Part shown: one piece after another, positions 54,979 through 64,000 of the stretch
Position numbering within the stretch: the first letter of the stretch is position 1
Layout: every line of letters begins with the position of its first letter
Assembly (NCBI GenBank): GCA_902575835.1
Contig: CACGSX010000001.1
Coordinates: 229,405 to 293,404, forward strand
From: an uncultured Pelagibacteraceae bacterium
GTDB lineage: Bacteria; Pseudomonadota; Alphaproteobacteria; Pelagibacterales; Pelagibacteraceae
Direction: 5' to 3'
DNA length: 64,000 nucleotides
Translations under genes and position numbers: made by a program
The notes under the pieces: model-generated
What the model was told of the DNA's origin: nothing
Database searches by the model: none
Seen by the model: the letters and a program-made list of their open reading frames with translations, nothing else

Positions 54979-55774
54979 ATTTTTGCCAAATAGATCTTTC
55001 TTCTAAAACACTTATCAATTTATCCGCATGGTCCTCTGAAGACGAAAGTTTTTTGGCAAGCCATCCTTTAGACTTTTCAAATTTTTTAATTTCAACATCT
55101 TCACCAAATTTTTCTCTTAATATCTGATCTGCATTCCCTATTCCATCTATCAAACCAAGTTTTAGGGATGTTTTGCCAGACCAAAATTCTCCAGAAAAAA
55201 GTTCAACATCAGTTTTGTTTAGTTTTGTTGATCTACTTTCCTCTACAACATTAATAAATTCTTGGTGAAGTTCCAATTGAATATTTTTTAATCTTTGAAT
55301 GTCCTCTTCTTTCTCGTCTAAAAAAGGATCTAGTGTACTTTTATTTTTTCCGGCTGTATAAACCCTTCTTTGAACCCCAATTTTTTGAATTAAATCTTTA
55401 AAACCAAAAGAAGAATAAATCACTCCTATTGATCCGATTATAGAACTTGCATTAGCATAAATCTCATCACCTGCGCATGCAATTAGATAGCCTCCAGATG
55501 CAGCAACATCTTCCGCAAAAATTATTACTTTCTTTTTGTTTTTCTTAGATTGTTCTTTTATAAATTTATATATTAGATGTGATTGAACCGGTGAACCACC
55601 TGGTGAATTAATTGAAATTGCAACAGCCTCTGCTTTTTTTACTGAAAAAGCTTTTTTTATCATTTCTTCTTGGGATGAATATTCTATTCCTTGTTTAAAC
55701 TTTCCAACATTTCCAATGACGCCGGTAAGTCTTAAATGACTAACAATTTTTTTTTTTTTAAAAAATGAAAACAT
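54968..55774 (-). CDS. sppA: S49-family serine peptidase (SppA/SohB-like)
   Basis: A 268-residue short S49 protease. The oxyanion region is [21 protein letters not shown]; the nucleophile Ser is in [22 protein letters not shown], and the general-base Lys in [15 protein letters not shown]. There is no N-terminal membrane helix, only the basic FKKKK, whereas E. coli SppA is membrane anchored. It probably cleaves signal peptides or membrane-derived peptides from the inside. It overlaps glyQ, an unusual operon partner. The other gap (55775-55882) is a divergent region with only AT-rich sequence. Confidence 0.9.
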   Translation of the reverse strand: MFSFFKKKKIVSHLRLTGVIGNVGKFKQGIEYSSQEEMIKKAFSVKKAEAVAISINSPGGSPVQSHLIYKFIKEQSKKNKKKVIIFAEDVAASGGYLIACAGDEIYANASSIIGSIGVIYSSFGFKDLIQKIGVQRRVYTAGKNKSTLDPFLDEKEEDIQRLKNIQLELHQEFINVVEESRSTKLNKTDVELFSGEFWSGKTSLKLGLIDGIGNADQILREKFGEDVEIKKFEKSKGWLAKKLSSSEDHADKLISVLEERSIWQKYGF

Positions 55775-55840
55775 ACAAATGATTATAAAAATTTTACTTA
55801 ATTATAAAGCTACTTATAGTTGAAGAAATAGGTGCGTCAA

Positions 55841-55868
55841 TTGATAAGTATATTAATAAACTTAATGT
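55841..55868 (+). promoter_or_regulatory. Weak candidate promoter for the polyprenyl synthase
   Basis: TTGATA (55841-55846) and TAATGT (55863-55868) are spaced 16 bases, 15 bases before the ATG. The gene must have a promoter in this 108-base divergent gap; this is the best match I found. Confidence 0.25.
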
Positions 55869-55882
55869 AATATTTTGAATTT

Positions 55883-56896
55883 ATGGGTTTGGTAATTCAA
55901 TTAAAAAAGCAAATAACTAATGCATATACAGATTTAGTAAATTCTGTTGATGAAAAACTAAGTCTAGTTGAAGACAAAATTTCTTATAAATTAGATAGTA
56001 AAGTTGAGCTTGTTAAAGAAATGACAGCTTACCACATGACTAGTGGAGGTAAAAGATTAAGAGCATTGCTTACTTTAGAATCTGCTAAATTGTGTGGATA
56101 TACAAAAGGTAGTAGAGATGTTAACCTAGCTGCATGTGTTGAACTTATACACGCAGCAACTCTTATGCATGATGATGTAATTGACAGCGCAGATGTAAGA
56201 AGAGGCAAAAAAACTACAAATAAAATTTGGGGAAATCAGTCATCAATTCTTGTTGGGGACTATTTATTAAGTAGATGTTTTGAAATGATGGTTGAGGATG
56301 GGAGTATTGAAGTATTAAAACTTTTATCTTCTACATCATCAACTATTGCTCAAGGAGAAGTTTTGCAGTTACAACATAAAGGTGACACTGAAATGTTAGA
56401 AGAAACATATTTGAATATAATTTCTTCTAAAACAGCAGCTTTATTTTCAGCATCTTCTAAAGTTGGATCGATAATCACCGATAAAGGCAATAAATTTAAA
56501 GATGCACTAGAATTCTATGGAAAGAACCTTGGATTAACATTTCAAATTGCAGATGACACACTTGACTATAACTCAGAATTAAAAATGTTTGGTAAAGAGA
56601 TAGGGAAAGATTTCTTTGAGGGCAAGGTAACTCTCCCAATAATTTTATTAAATCAAAAATTATCTTCAGCTGAAAAATTAGTTTTAAAAAAAATATTTGA
56701 ACAGAATATCAGATCTAAAGAACAATTTGACTATGTGCTTAAGTTAGTAAAAAAATATAATATAATTAACGAGTGTTACAAAAAAGCGGAACACTATATA
56801 AGTTTAGCATCAAATTCATTAAGTATATTTCAAGATTGTGAAGAAAAAACTATACTTAGAAATTTAACAGCTTTTAGTATTAATAGAAAATTTTAA
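55883..56896 (+). CDS. ispB: Trans-polyprenyl diphosphate synthase (octaprenyl-type, quinone side chain)
   Basis: A 337-residue IspB-like enzyme. The first Asp-rich motif is in LIHAATLMHDDVIDSADVRRGKKT, the second in FQIADDTLDYNSE. Residues before the first motif (ELIHAATLMH) are the small-chain type typical of long-chain synthases, and GGKRLRALLTLESAKLCGY is the IPP-binding stretch. It should make the side chain of ubiquinone. The gene at 60542 is the short-chain relative. Its stop overlaps the convergent pdxH stop by 4 bases. The chain length is inferred. Confidence 0.92.
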   Translation: MGLVIQLKKQITNAYTDLVNSVDEKLSLVEDKISYKLDSKVELVKEMTAYHMTSGGKRLRALLTLESAKLCGYTKGSRDVNLAACVELIHAATLMHDDVIDSADVRRGKKTTNKIWGNQSSILVGDYLLSRCFEMMVEDGSIEVLKLLSSTSSTIAQGEVLQLQHKGDTEMLEETYLNIISSKTAALFSASSKVGSIITDKGNKFKDALEFYGKNLGLTFQIADDTLDYNSELKMFGKEIGKDFFEGKVTLPIILLNQKLSSAEKLVLKKIFEQNIRSKEQFDYVLKLVKKYNIINECYKKAEHYISLASNSLSIFQDCEEKTILRNLTAFSINRKF

Positions 56897-57516
56897 GGTG
56901 ATAAGAGAATTTTTTTCCAAGCATTATCTTCTTTGATATATTTTAATCTTTCGTGAATTCTATTTTTACCATCTAACCAAAATTCAATTTCATGGTGTTT
57001 TAATCTCCAGCCAGACCAATGATCAGGTCTTGGAACATTATTTTCATCTTTATAGAGATCTTTAAATTTTTTTATTGATTGGTTTAGTTCTTCTCTATCT
57101 TTTAAAATTGAGCTTTGATTTGAGGCCCAAGCACCAATTCTACTTCCATAACTTCTGGAATTATAATAACTATCCGCTTCATCATCTGAAACTTTTTCAG
57201 CGGTACCAACTATACGGATTTGTCTGAGTAAACTTTTCCAATGAAAGCACATTGAAATATTTGGATTCTGCTTTATAGAGTTTCCTTTATTGCTATTAAA
57301 GTTAGTATAAAAGACAAATCCATCTTCTCCATAGTCTTTGAGCAATACCATTCTTACATTTGGATAACCCTTCTTGTCAATAGTGCCTAGAGCTAATGCA
57401 TTTGGATCATTAATTTCAGTTTTCTTTGCCTCTTTATACCATTCGGTGAATAATAATATTGGATTATCAAGTTCAAGAAAGCATTTATCTAATCCTAAAG
57501 AATTTTTTTCGTTCAT
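56893..57516 (-). CDS. pdxH: Pyridoxamine 5'-phosphate oxidase
   Basis: A 207-residue FMN enzyme. Motifs are NALALGTIDKKGYPNVRMVLLKDYGEDGFVFYTNFNSNKG, CFHWKSLLRQIRIVGTAEKV and the C-terminal VPRPDHWSGWRLKHHEIEFWLDGKNRIHERLKY. It converts PNP/PMP to pyridoxal phosphate. It is alone, with convergent ispB and divergent aroC flanking. No cofactor-biosynthesis neighbours. Confidence 0.95.
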   Translation of the reverse strand: MNEKNSLGLDKCFLELDNPILLFTEWYKEAKKTEINDPNALALGTIDKKGYPNVRMVLLKDYGEDGFVFYTNFNSNKGNSIKQNPNISMCFHWKSLLRQIRIVGTAEKVSDDEADSYYNSRSYGSRIGAWASNQSSILKDREELNQSIKKFKDLYKDENNVPRPDHWSGWRLKHHEIEFWLDGKNRIHERLKYIKEDNAWKKILLSP

Positions 57517-57548
57517 AATTTAACCAAAATAATTTATATATTAATATA

Positions 57549-58634
57549 ATGTCTTTTAATACATTTGGAAAATTTTTTCGATTTACTACATGGGGTGAGT
57601 CTCATGGTCCAGCAATAGGGTGTGTTGTTGATGGATGTCCTCCAAATATTAAGCTTAATATCAAAGACATTCAGTTAGAATTAAATAAAAGAAAGCCTGG
57701 TCAGTCTAAATTCACAACTCAAAGAAAAGAGGATGATAAAGTGGAAATTTTATCAGGAACATTTGAAGGCAAAACAACTGGTACGCCTATCTCAATGATT
57801 ATCTTCAATAAAGATATGCGTTCTAAGGATTATAAAAATATTAAAGATAAATTTAGACCTGGTCATGCTGATTACACATATTTTAAAAAATATGGAATTA
57901 GAGATTATAGAGGTGGAGGCAGACAGTCAGCAAGAGAGACTGCATCAAGAGTGGCGGCAGGAGCAATAGCAAAACAAGTTTTAGAAAAAATTATCGGAAA
58001 AAAATACAATGTAATTGGAGCAGTAACACAATTAGGAATACTAGGATGTGATACAGAAAAATGGGATGACAAATTCATTGCAAAAAATCCTTTATTTTGT
58101 CCTGATAAAAAAGTTTTAAAATTATGGGAAAAATATTTACTTGGAATAAGGAAAGATGGCTCATCATGTGGGGCTGTTATTGAAGTAAGAGCAAGAAGTG
58201 TGCCTGTCGGATTGGGAGCTCCAATTTATTCTAAATTAGATATGGATTTGGCATCAGCTATGATGAGTATAAACGCTGTAAAAGGAGTAAACATAGGATC
58301 AGGTATGAACTCTGCTCAACTCTCTGGTGAACAAAATTCTGATGAAATGTCTCAAAAAGGAAAGAAAACAAAATTTAAATCAAATAATGCTGGAGGAATT
58401 TTAGGAGGAATTTCTAGTGGACAAGAAATAATAGTTTCATTTGCAGTAAAACCGACTTCATCAATTCTTTCTCAAAGAAAAACAATTAATAAATTTGGAA
58501 AAAATACTTCAATTTCAGTCACAGGTAGACATGATCCTTGCGTAGGTATTAGGGCGGTACCTATAGGTGAAGCAATGATGCATTGCGTAATCCTTGATCA
58601 CTACTTAATGAATAAAGCTCAATGTGGAAATTAG
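57549..58634 (+). CDS. aroC: Chorismate synthase
   Basis: A 361-residue AroC. Family signatures are [62 protein letters not shown] and [23 protein letters not shown]. It removes phosphate from EPSP, with reduced FMN, giving chorismate for aromatic amino acids and ubiquinone. Its stop overlaps dxs by 4 bases (convergent). No other shikimate genes lie in the window. Confidence 0.97.
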   Translation: MSFNTFGKFFRFTTWGESHGPAIGCVVDGCPPNIKLNIKDIQLELNKRKPGQSKFTTQRKEDDKVEILSGTFEGKTTGTPISMIIFNKDMRSKDYKNIKDKFRPGHADYTYFKKYGIRDYRGGGRQSARETASRVAAGAIAKQVLEKIIGKKYNVIGAVTQLGILGCDTEKWDDKFIAKNPLFCPDKKVLKLWEKYLLGIRKDGSSCGAVIEVRARSVPVGLGAPIYSKLDMDLASAMMSINAVKGVNIGSGMNSAQLSGEQNSDEMSQKGKKTKFKSNNAGGILGGISSGQEIIVSFAVKPTSSILSQRKTINKFGKNTSISVTGRHDPCVGIRAVPIGEAMMHCVILDHYLMNKAQCGN

Positions 58635-60541
58635 TTCGTTTTTTTAATTACAACTTTGGAATTTAAAGTTTCTAAAACCTTCGCTTCAATAGATTTAGCA
58701 TCTAAACCAGCTTCTTTATACATTTCTTCTGGTTTATCTTGGTCTAAAAATTTATCAGGCAAAATCATTGATCTGAATTTTAAATTATTATCTAATAAAT
58801 TCTTTTCATTTAAAAAATGATTTACATGAGCTCCAAAACCTCCAATAGAACCTTCTTCCAATGTAATTAGTGCTTCATGATTTGTTGCAGCTTGCCATAT
58901 GAGATTTTCATCCAAAGGTTTTGCAAATCTAGCATCTATAATTGTGGGTTTAATTCCCATTTTTTTTAAACTTTCTTCAGCCAATAAACATTCTTTTAAT
59001 CTGTTTCCAAAACTTACTAAAGCAACTTTCTTTCCTTCTCTTATAACTCTTCCTTTTCCAATATCGATTTTTTCGTTGATATCGGGTAATTCTAAACCTG
59101 CTCCATTTCCCCTTGGATATCTAAATGCACACGGTTGATTATTAATATCTACTGACGTATTAACCATTCTTACTAATTCTGCCTCGTCACTTGCTGCCAT
59201 AATAATAAAATTGGGTAAAGTTGATAAATATGTAATATCAAAAGAACCTGCATGAGTCGCTCCATCGGCACCAACTAAACCAGCTCTATCAATTGCAAAT
59301 CTTACTGGTAAACTTTGAATCGCAACATCATGAACTACCTGATCATAAGCTCTTTGTAAAAATGTTGAATAAATTGCTGCATAAGGCTTATAACCTTCTG
59401 TGGCTAAACCTGCAGCAAAAGTAACAGCATGCTGTTCAGCAATTCCAACATCAAAAGTTCTATCCGGGAAAACTTTACTAAATGCGTCCATTCCTGTCCC
59501 AGACGGCATAGCTGCAGTTATGCCCACAATTTTACTGTCTTTCCTTGCATGCTCTATTAATGTATTTGCAAATACTTTTGTAAAAGCAGGAGCCTTGGTT
59601 GTTGATTTTTGTTGAACTCCAGTTTGAACATCAAATTTTGTAACTCCGTGATACTTATCATCAGATTTTTCAGCAAAACTATATCCTTTGCCTTTTTGAG
59701 TTTTTATATGAATTAGTATTGGACCATTATAATTACTTTCTTTTGCATTTTTTAAAATTGGCAATAAAACATCTAAATCATGACCATCAATTGGACCAAC
59801 ATAATAAAAACCTAATGAATTAAATAATGTACCACCTGTGACAGCGGATCTGAAAAAATCTTCAGCCTTTCCAGCCTTTTTGCTAAATCTTTTCGAAAAG
59901 GATGAAATAATCATTTTAACAGTTTCTCTTAAACTAAAATAAATCTTACCTGAAAAAATTTTAGCAAGGTAAGATTTCATTGCACCAACTGGTTTTGCAA
60001 TTGACATATCATTGTCATTCAAAATTACGATCATTTTAGTTTTTGAGTCTCCAGCATTATTCATGGCTTCATATGCCATTCCTGCACTCATGGCACCGTC
60101 ACCAATAACTGCTATAACCTGATCTGATTTATTTGATAATTTATTTGCTGTTGCAATACCAAGTCCAGCAGAAATAGACGTAGAACTATGAGCTGCACCA
60201 AAGGGGTCAAACTCACTTTCCGATCGCTTTGTAAAACCAGATAATCCACTTCCTTGTCTTAAAGTTCTTATTTTATCTTTTCTTCCTGTTAAAATTTTAT
60301 GAGGGTATGATTGATGGCCAACATCCCATATCAATTTGTCTTTTGGAGTGTCAAAAACATAATGAAGTGCTACTGTTAATTCTACAACACCTAAACCTGC
60401 ACCTAGATGACCACCTGTTTTTGAGACAGCATCAATCATTTCGCTTCTTACTTCATCTGATAGAAATTTTAATTCTTCATTATTGAGTTTTTTTATATCT
60501 GAAGGAAAATTAATATTATTTAAATATTTATAATTCTGCAT
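58631..60541 (-). CDS. dxs: 1-deoxy-D-xylulose-5-phosphate synthase
   Basis: A 636-residue DXS. N-terminal [42 protein letters not shown] is followed by the ThDP motif [45 protein letters not shown] and the transketolase half [43 protein letters not shown]. First enzyme of the MEP pathway, supplying the prenyl synthases on both sides. It is downstream of ispA and xseB with no gap (stop-start one base). Confidence 0.97.
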   Translation of the reverse strand: MQNYKYLNNINFPSDIKKLNNEELKFLSDEVRSEMIDAVSKTGGHLGAGLGVVELTVALHYVFDTPKDKLIWDVGHQSYPHKILTGRKDKIRTLRQGSGLSGFTKRSESEFDPFGAAHSSTSISAGLGIATANKLSNKSDQVIAVIGDGAMSAGMAYEAMNNAGDSKTKMIVILNDNDMSIAKPVGAMKSYLAKIFSGKIYFSLRETVKMIISSFSKRFSKKAGKAEDFFRSAVTGGTLFNSLGFYYVGPIDGHDLDVLLPILKNAKESNYNGPILIHIKTQKGKGYSFAEKSDDKYHGVTKFDVQTGVQQKSTTKAPAFTKVFANTLIEHARKDSKIVGITAAMPSGTGMDAFSKVFPDRTFDVGIAEQHAVTFAAGLATEGYKPYAAIYSTFLQRAYDQVVHDVAIQSLPVRFAIDRAGLVGADGATHAGSFDITYLSTLPNFIIMAASDEAELVRMVNTSVDINNQPCAFRYPRGNGAGLELPDINEKIDIGKGRVIREGKKVALVSFGNRLKECLLAEESLKKMGIKPTIIDARFAKPLDENLIWQAATNHEALITLEEGSIGGFGAHVNHFLNEKNLLDNNLKFRSMILPDKFLDQDKPEEMYKEAGLDAKSIEAKVLETLNSKVVIKKTN

Positions 60542-61411
60542 TTATTTATTTCTACTTAATATAAATTCAATTGTCTCTTTTAAATCACTAGCATTATTTC
60601 CATATTCAACTAAGCTATTAAATATTTCTTTTTTTAGTTTTGATGCATATTTAATAGCATTTTTATATCCTAGTAAACTTATTAATGTTGCTTTTCCCTT
60701 TTTAGAATCTTTATTTGTTTTTTTTCCTGCAGTTTTTGATGTACTGCTATAATCAATTAAATCATCTGCAATTTGAAAAAGTAAACCAATTTTTTCACCT
60801 ATAACTGAAAATTTTTTTATTTGATCTTTTTTGTTTGTCAAGATAACTGGAGACAAACAACTGAATGAAAATAATTTTCCAGTCTTTTTAATCTCCATAT
60901 CTATAATTTTTTGTTTAGAAACTTTTTTTCTTTCATAATTTAAATCCAAAAATTGACCTCCAGCTATTCCTTGGTGTCCTGATGATTGAGATATTAGATT
61001 TATTAAAGTTATTTTTTTATTGTTATTTATACTGAACTTTGGATCAGATAAAATTTCAAAAGCTAATGTCAAAAGGGAGTTGCCAGCTAAAACCGCCGTT
61101 GATTCTCCAAATTTTTTATGTGTAGTTAGTTTACCTCTTCTAATATCATCATCATCCATACAAGGTAAATCGTCATGTATTAGTGAATAAGCGTGTATAC
61201 ATTCAACAGCTGAACTTAAATACAAAAGATTTTTTTTTTCTACATTAAAAATTTTTCCAACATCAAAAATAAGCTTAGATCTTATTTTTTTTCCTCCGGG
61301 AAATAAACCATACTTAATAGGTATAATTAGATCTGTTTTTTTTTGTTTTGTTAAATAATTTTTTAAAAATTTATTTACTACATAAACAGTTCTCGCTAAT
61401 TTTTTTTTCAT
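60542..61411 (-). CDS. ispA: Farnesyl/geranyl diphosphate synthase
   Basis: A 289-residue short-chain prenyl synthase. The first Asp motif is HDDLPCMDDDDIRRGKLTTHKKFG, with the extra two residues of the FARM typical of bacterial FPP synthases; the second is FQIADDLIDYSS, and GGKKIRSKLIFDVGKIF and HQGIAGGQFLDL also fit. It supplies farnesyl diphosphate to the longer synthase (55883) and to undecaprenyl synthesis. It sits in the common xseB-ispA-dxs cluster. Confidence 0.95.
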   Translation of the reverse strand: MKKKLARTVYVVNKFLKNYLTKQKKTDLIIPIKYGLFPGGKKIRSKLIFDVGKIFNVEKKNLLYLSSAVECIHAYSLIHDDLPCMDDDDIRRGKLTTHKKFGESTAVLAGNSLLTLAFEILSDPKFSINNNKKITLINLISQSSGHQGIAGGQFLDLNYERKKVSKQKIIDMEIKKTGKLFSFSCLSPVILTNKKDQIKKFSVIGEKIGLLFQIADDLIDYSSTSKTAGKKTNKDSKKGKATLISLLGYKNAIKYASKLKKEIFNSLVEYGNNASDLKETIEFILSRNK

Positions 61412-61644
61412 TTTTTTGAGGTTAATTCTTCGATTTTAAGCTTGGTGCTTTCAGATATATTTTTCGAGTCCTTTTGAAATTTTTTCTCTATTAAATTATT
61501 TAACTTTATTAAATATTGATAATCATCAATAGATCCTTCCAAATTTTTTTTACTTTCTAATTCTTGTATTAAACGATCCGCTATATCTGTGAGTTCATTC
61601 AAAGATTTTGTTTCAATATCATCTGGCAAAATTTTTTCATTCAT
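61408..61644 (-). CDS. xseB: Exodeoxyribonuclease VII small subunit
   Basis: A 78-residue helical protein with the XseB pattern NELTDIADRLIQELESKKNLEGSIDDYQYLIKLNNLIEKKFQKD, slightly diverged from the usual ExAxxxLExIVxxLExGxxxLEExLxxYExG. Its identity is strongly supported by its place directly upstream of ispA-dxs, a common proteobacterial arrangement. It overlaps ispA by 4 bases. xseA is not in the window. Confidence 0.83.
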   Translation of the reverse strand: MNEKILPDDIETKSLNELTDIADRLIQELESKKNLEGSIDDYQYLIKLNNLIEKKFQKDSKNISESTKLKIEELTSKK

Positions 61645-61664
61645 ATAATAATTTGTAATATTAT

Positions 61665-62600
61665 ATGAAAATTAATGTTTCAAATATTAAAAAAGCAGTA
61701 AAATATTTAAATAATAACGAATGTGTTGGAATACCTACGGAAACCGTCTACGGATTAGCTGCTAATGCCTATTCTGATAAAGCTACCAAAAGAATATTTA
61801 AATTAAAAGGAAGGCCTGTTGATAACCCCTTAATAGTTCATTATTTTAATATTAAAGACTTGGAAAGAGATTGTGAGACTAATACTTTGTTTTATAAACT
61901 TTATAATTCATTATGCCCTGGGCCAATTACATTTATATTAAAACTAAAAAACAAAAGCAAAATTTCAAAAAACGTTACCAATAACAAAAAAACTTTAGGT
62001 GTAAGATTTCCAAATCACCGAGTAGCTAGAATATTGCTAAAATCTTTAAAATATCCTTTAGCAGCACCAAGCGCAAATATCTCTAAAGGGATAAGTCCAG
62101 TAACAAAAGATGATGTATATGATGAATTTGGAGAAAAAATTAAATTTATTCTAGAAGGTGGAAGATCAAAAGTTGGTGTTGAATCTACGATAATAAGTTT
62201 AGTAAAAAAACCCCACATTTTAAGATTAGGTGGTTTAGATATTTCTATATTAAATAAAAAATTAAAAATAAATTTAAAAACTAAATTGCATGCCAAAAGC
62301 AATATAAATTCTCCAGGGAGAGGAAGAATTCATTATTCACCAGGTATACCCATTAGATTAAACGCAGTTAAAATAAAAAAAGATGAGGCTTTTATTCTAA
62401 TTAAGAAGAAAAAAGAAAATAATAAGAATTATTTTTATTTAAGTAAGACAAATAATCTAATGGAGAGTGCTAAAAATTTATATAAAACATTGAGAAAAAT
62501 TAAGAAGTTAGGTTACAAAAAAATAGCTGTACAAAGAATACCGAACCAAAACTTTGGATTAGTGGTTAACGATAGACTTTTTAGAGCATCAAGAAAATGA
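61665..62600 (+). CDS. tsaC: L-threonylcarbamoyladenylate synthase, Sua5-type
   Basis: A 311-residue protein. The YrdC domain (about 1-195) has VGIPTETVYGLAANAYSDKATKRIFKLKGRP, FNIKDLERDCETN, CPGPITFILKLK, LGVRFPNHRVARILLKSL and PLAAPSANISKGISPVTKDDV, with the substrate site. A C-terminal Sua5 domain (about 210-311, SPGRGRIHYSPGIPIRLNAVKI) distinguishes it from the short TsaC. It makes TC-AMP for the t6A37 modification of tRNA. It starts only 20 bases from divergent xseB and overlaps the ABC gene by 4 bases. Confidence 0.95.
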   Translation: MKINVSNIKKAVKYLNNNECVGIPTETVYGLAANAYSDKATKRIFKLKGRPVDNPLIVHYFNIKDLERDCETNTLFYKLYNSLCPGPITFILKLKNKSKISKNVTNNKKTLGVRFPNHRVARILLKSLKYPLAAPSANISKGISPVTKDDVYDEFGEKIKFILEGGRSKVGVESTIISLVKKPHILRLGGLDISILNKKLKINLKTKLHAKSNINSPGRGRIHYSPGIPIRLNAVKIKKDEAFILIKKKKENNKNYFYLSKTNNLMESAKNLYKTLRKIKKLGYKKIAVQRIPNQNFGLVVNDRLFRASRK

Positions 62601-63334
62601 AAAATTTAGTAGAAGTTAAAAATATAAAAAAAAATTATGGAAAGAATGAGGCTGTCAAAGGTATAAGCTTTAACATAAAAGAAGACGAGATTTTAGGTCT
62701 ATTAGGTCCAAATGGTTCGGGCAAAACAACAACGATAGGTATGTTATTGGGACTTTTAAAACCAACTAGTGGAGAAATTTTTATAAATGGTCAGAAATTA
62801 GAGGGGAATAGAATTGAAATCTTAGAACAGATTAACTTTATATCTCCATATATTGAATTACCAAAAAAACTTACAGTTAAACAAAATCTAACTGTTTATG
62901 GAAAATTATACAAAATAAATAATATTAATGAGAGGATTGAATTTCTATCAGAAAAATTAAGATTAAAAGGATTACTTGATAGCATTACAGGTGAATTATC
63001 ATCTGGACAAAAAAATAGAGTAAGTTTGGCAAAGGCATTAATCAACGAACCAAAAGTATTACTCCTAGATGAACCAACTGCATCATTAGATCCAGAAGTA
63101 GGTGACTTTGTTAGGTCTTTTTTAGAAAATTATAAAAAAGAAAAAAAAATATCTATACTTCTTGCCTCTCATAATATGAATGAAGTCACTAGGCTTTGTA
63201 AATCTATTCTAATGATGAAAGACGGAGTTATTATTGATGAAGGAAATCCTGGAGAATTAATAAATAAACACGGCAGAAAAAACCTTGAGGAAGTTTTTTT
63301 AAAATTATCAAGGAGTAAAAATGAGCTTAACTAG
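62597..63334 (+). CDS. ABC-2-type transporter ATP-binding protein
   Basis: A 245-residue ABC ATPase. Walker A LLGPNGSGKTTTIGMLLG, signature GELSSGQKNRVSLAKALI, Walker B KVLLLDEPTASLDPEVGD and the His of the H-loop in LASHNMNEVTRLC are present. The signature LSSGQ is the normal LSGGQ with one change. It belongs to the DrrA/CcmA-like exporter group; the next gene (overlap 14 bases) is the membrane half. Substrate unknown; drug, polysaccharide or lipid export are all possible. Confidence 0.93.
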   Translation: MKNLVEVKNIKKNYGKNEAVKGISFNIKEDEILGLLGPNGSGKTTTIGMLLGLLKPTSGEIFINGQKLEGNRIEILEQINFISPYIELPKKLTVKQNLTVYGKLYKINNINERIEFLSEKLRLKGLLDSITGELSSGQKNRVSLAKALINEPKVLLLDEPTASLDPEVGDFVRSFLENYKKEKKISILLASHNMNEVTRLCKSILMMKDGVIIDEGNPGELINKHGRKNLEEVFLKLSRSKNELN

Positions 63335-64000
63335 AATGTACGGTCTTTTTTTAAGACATTTTTATTTAATAACTAGATCTTTCCCAAGAGTGTTAGATCT
63401 TATTTATTGGCCAACTATTCAAATTACTTTATGGGGATTTATCTCAAATTTTTTTGCTACACATACAACATATTATAATAATGCGGTAGGAGTTATATTA
63501 ACATGCGCAATCCTATATGATTTTCTTTTCAGAACAAGCATTGGATTTAATATGCTGTTTCTTGAGGAAATTTGGAGTAGAAACTTTACAAATTTATTTA
63601 TTGCGCCGATGAAAATTGGTGAAATATTAACTTCACTTGTTGCTACAGCTTTAATTAGAGCTCTTATAGGTTTAATACCAGCGGTGCTTTTAACTTCTCC
63701 ATTATTCGGTATTTCAATTTTAGATTTAGGAATATTTTTATTCTTTTTATTTTTGAGTCTATATTTATTTGGAATTACACTTGGCATACTAGTATCAGCT
63801 GGTCTATTGAGATATGGACCCTCATTTGAAAATATAGCATGGTCAACAATGTTTTTATTAGCTCCTTTTGGATGCATTTATTATCCAATTGAAATATTAC
63901 CAGAGGTATTTCAGAAGATAGCTTACTTATTACCATTGGTATATATTTTTGAAGAGGCAAGAAATATTTTGATTAATCAAACTGTAGATATTCAAAATAT
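63321..64000 (+). CDS. ABC-2-type transporter permease, C-terminus cut by window edge
   Basis: Reading from ATG 63321 gives an unbroken frame of 226 codons to the edge; the ORF track misses it for lack of a stop. AGGAG ends 5 bases before the ATG. The protein has hydrophobic helices (WPTIQITLWGFISNFF, VGVILTCAILYDFLF, ILTSLVATALIRALIGLIPAVLL, GIFLFFLFLSLYLFGITLGIL, IAWSTMFLLAPFGCIYYPIEILP) typical of ABC-2 permeases, with the conserved P-x-E-I-L-P segment. It pairs with the ATPase just before it. Confidence 0.92.
   Translation, partial: MSLTRMYGLFLRHFYLITRSFPRVLDLIYWPTIQITLWGFISNFFATHTTYYNNAVGVILTCAILYDFLFRTSIGFNMLFLEEIWSRNFTNLFIAPMKIGEILTSLVATALIRALIGLIPAVLLTSPLFGISILDLGIFLFFLFLSLYLFGITLGILVSAGLLRYGPSFENIAWSTMFLLAPFGCIYYPIEILPEVFQKIAYLLPLVYIFEEARNILINQTVDIQN

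Noticed and set aside
60542-61411. Redundant duplicate of the polyprenyl synthase at 55883
   Set aside because: The first Asp motif here has the two extra residues of short-chain FPP synthases, while the other gene has the long-chain form; they do different steps.

Overview
The window is 64 kb of very AT-rich, densely packed DNA. Genes abut or overlap by 1-20 bases and almost no gap exceeds 170 bases. The gene content (permuted two-piece tmRNA, ThyX instead of ThyA, pyruvate phosphate dikinase, hflK-hflC-DUF2065-degP, mreBCD-PBP2-rodA, compact branched-chain amino acid genes) suggests a streamlined alphaproteobacterium, most likely a marine Pelagibacterales (SAR11-like) genome. That placement is inferred from gene content and base composition, not from a phylogenetic marker.

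Layout. (1) 1-3.8 kb: an ammonium transporter fused to a PP2C/SpoIIE phosphatase (cut by the window edge), a small membrane protein, two type IV pilins, then a divergent STAS + anti-sigma-type ATPase pair. (2) 3.8-19.7 kb: a type IV pilus locus, with pilC, pilB, pilQ, pilP, pilO and a fused pilM-pilN on the minus strand, and pilT, four minor prepilins, a secreted unknown and a large PilY1 on the plus strand. (3) 19.7-28 kb: two autotransporter-like adhesins flanking a transglutaminase/DUF58/MoxR operon. (4) 28-30.3 kb: prepilin peptidase pilD and a second PP2C phosphatase with a GAF sensor. (5) 30.3-35.7 kb: rod-shape genes rodA, mrdA, mreD, mreC, mreB. (6) 35.7-40.7 kb: leuA, ilvC, ilvH, ilvI. 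(7) 40.8-47.1 kb: miaA, degP-like protease, DUF2065, hflC, hflK, mrp, thyX. (8) 47.1-47.5 kb: two-piece tmRNA and tRNA-Leu(GAG). (9) 47.5-64 kb: nadA-nadC, ppdK, glyS-glyQ, an S49 peptidase, a polyprenyl synthase, pdxH, aroC, dxs-ispA-xseB, a Sua5-type tRNA-modification enzyme and an ABC-2 exporter that runs off the end.

The most interesting feature is regulatory. A complete partner-switching module is built around the pilus genes: one PP2C phosphatase with an ammonium transporter as its sensor, one with a GAF sensor, a STAS antagonist carrying the phosphorylatable Ser, and an RsbW/SpoIIAB-like kinase. No sigma factor is visible in the window. My working hypothesis is that external ammonium, plus a second cytoplasmic signal, sets the phosphorylation of the STAS protein and so controls pilus production or activity. 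Linkage supports this, but nothing in the sequence proves it. The pilus locus also has unusual parts: a PilM-PilN fusion, a PilY1 whose VWA domain carries a large beta-propeller-like insertion directly after the MIDAS motif, and an uncharacterised secreted protein between PilX and PilY1.
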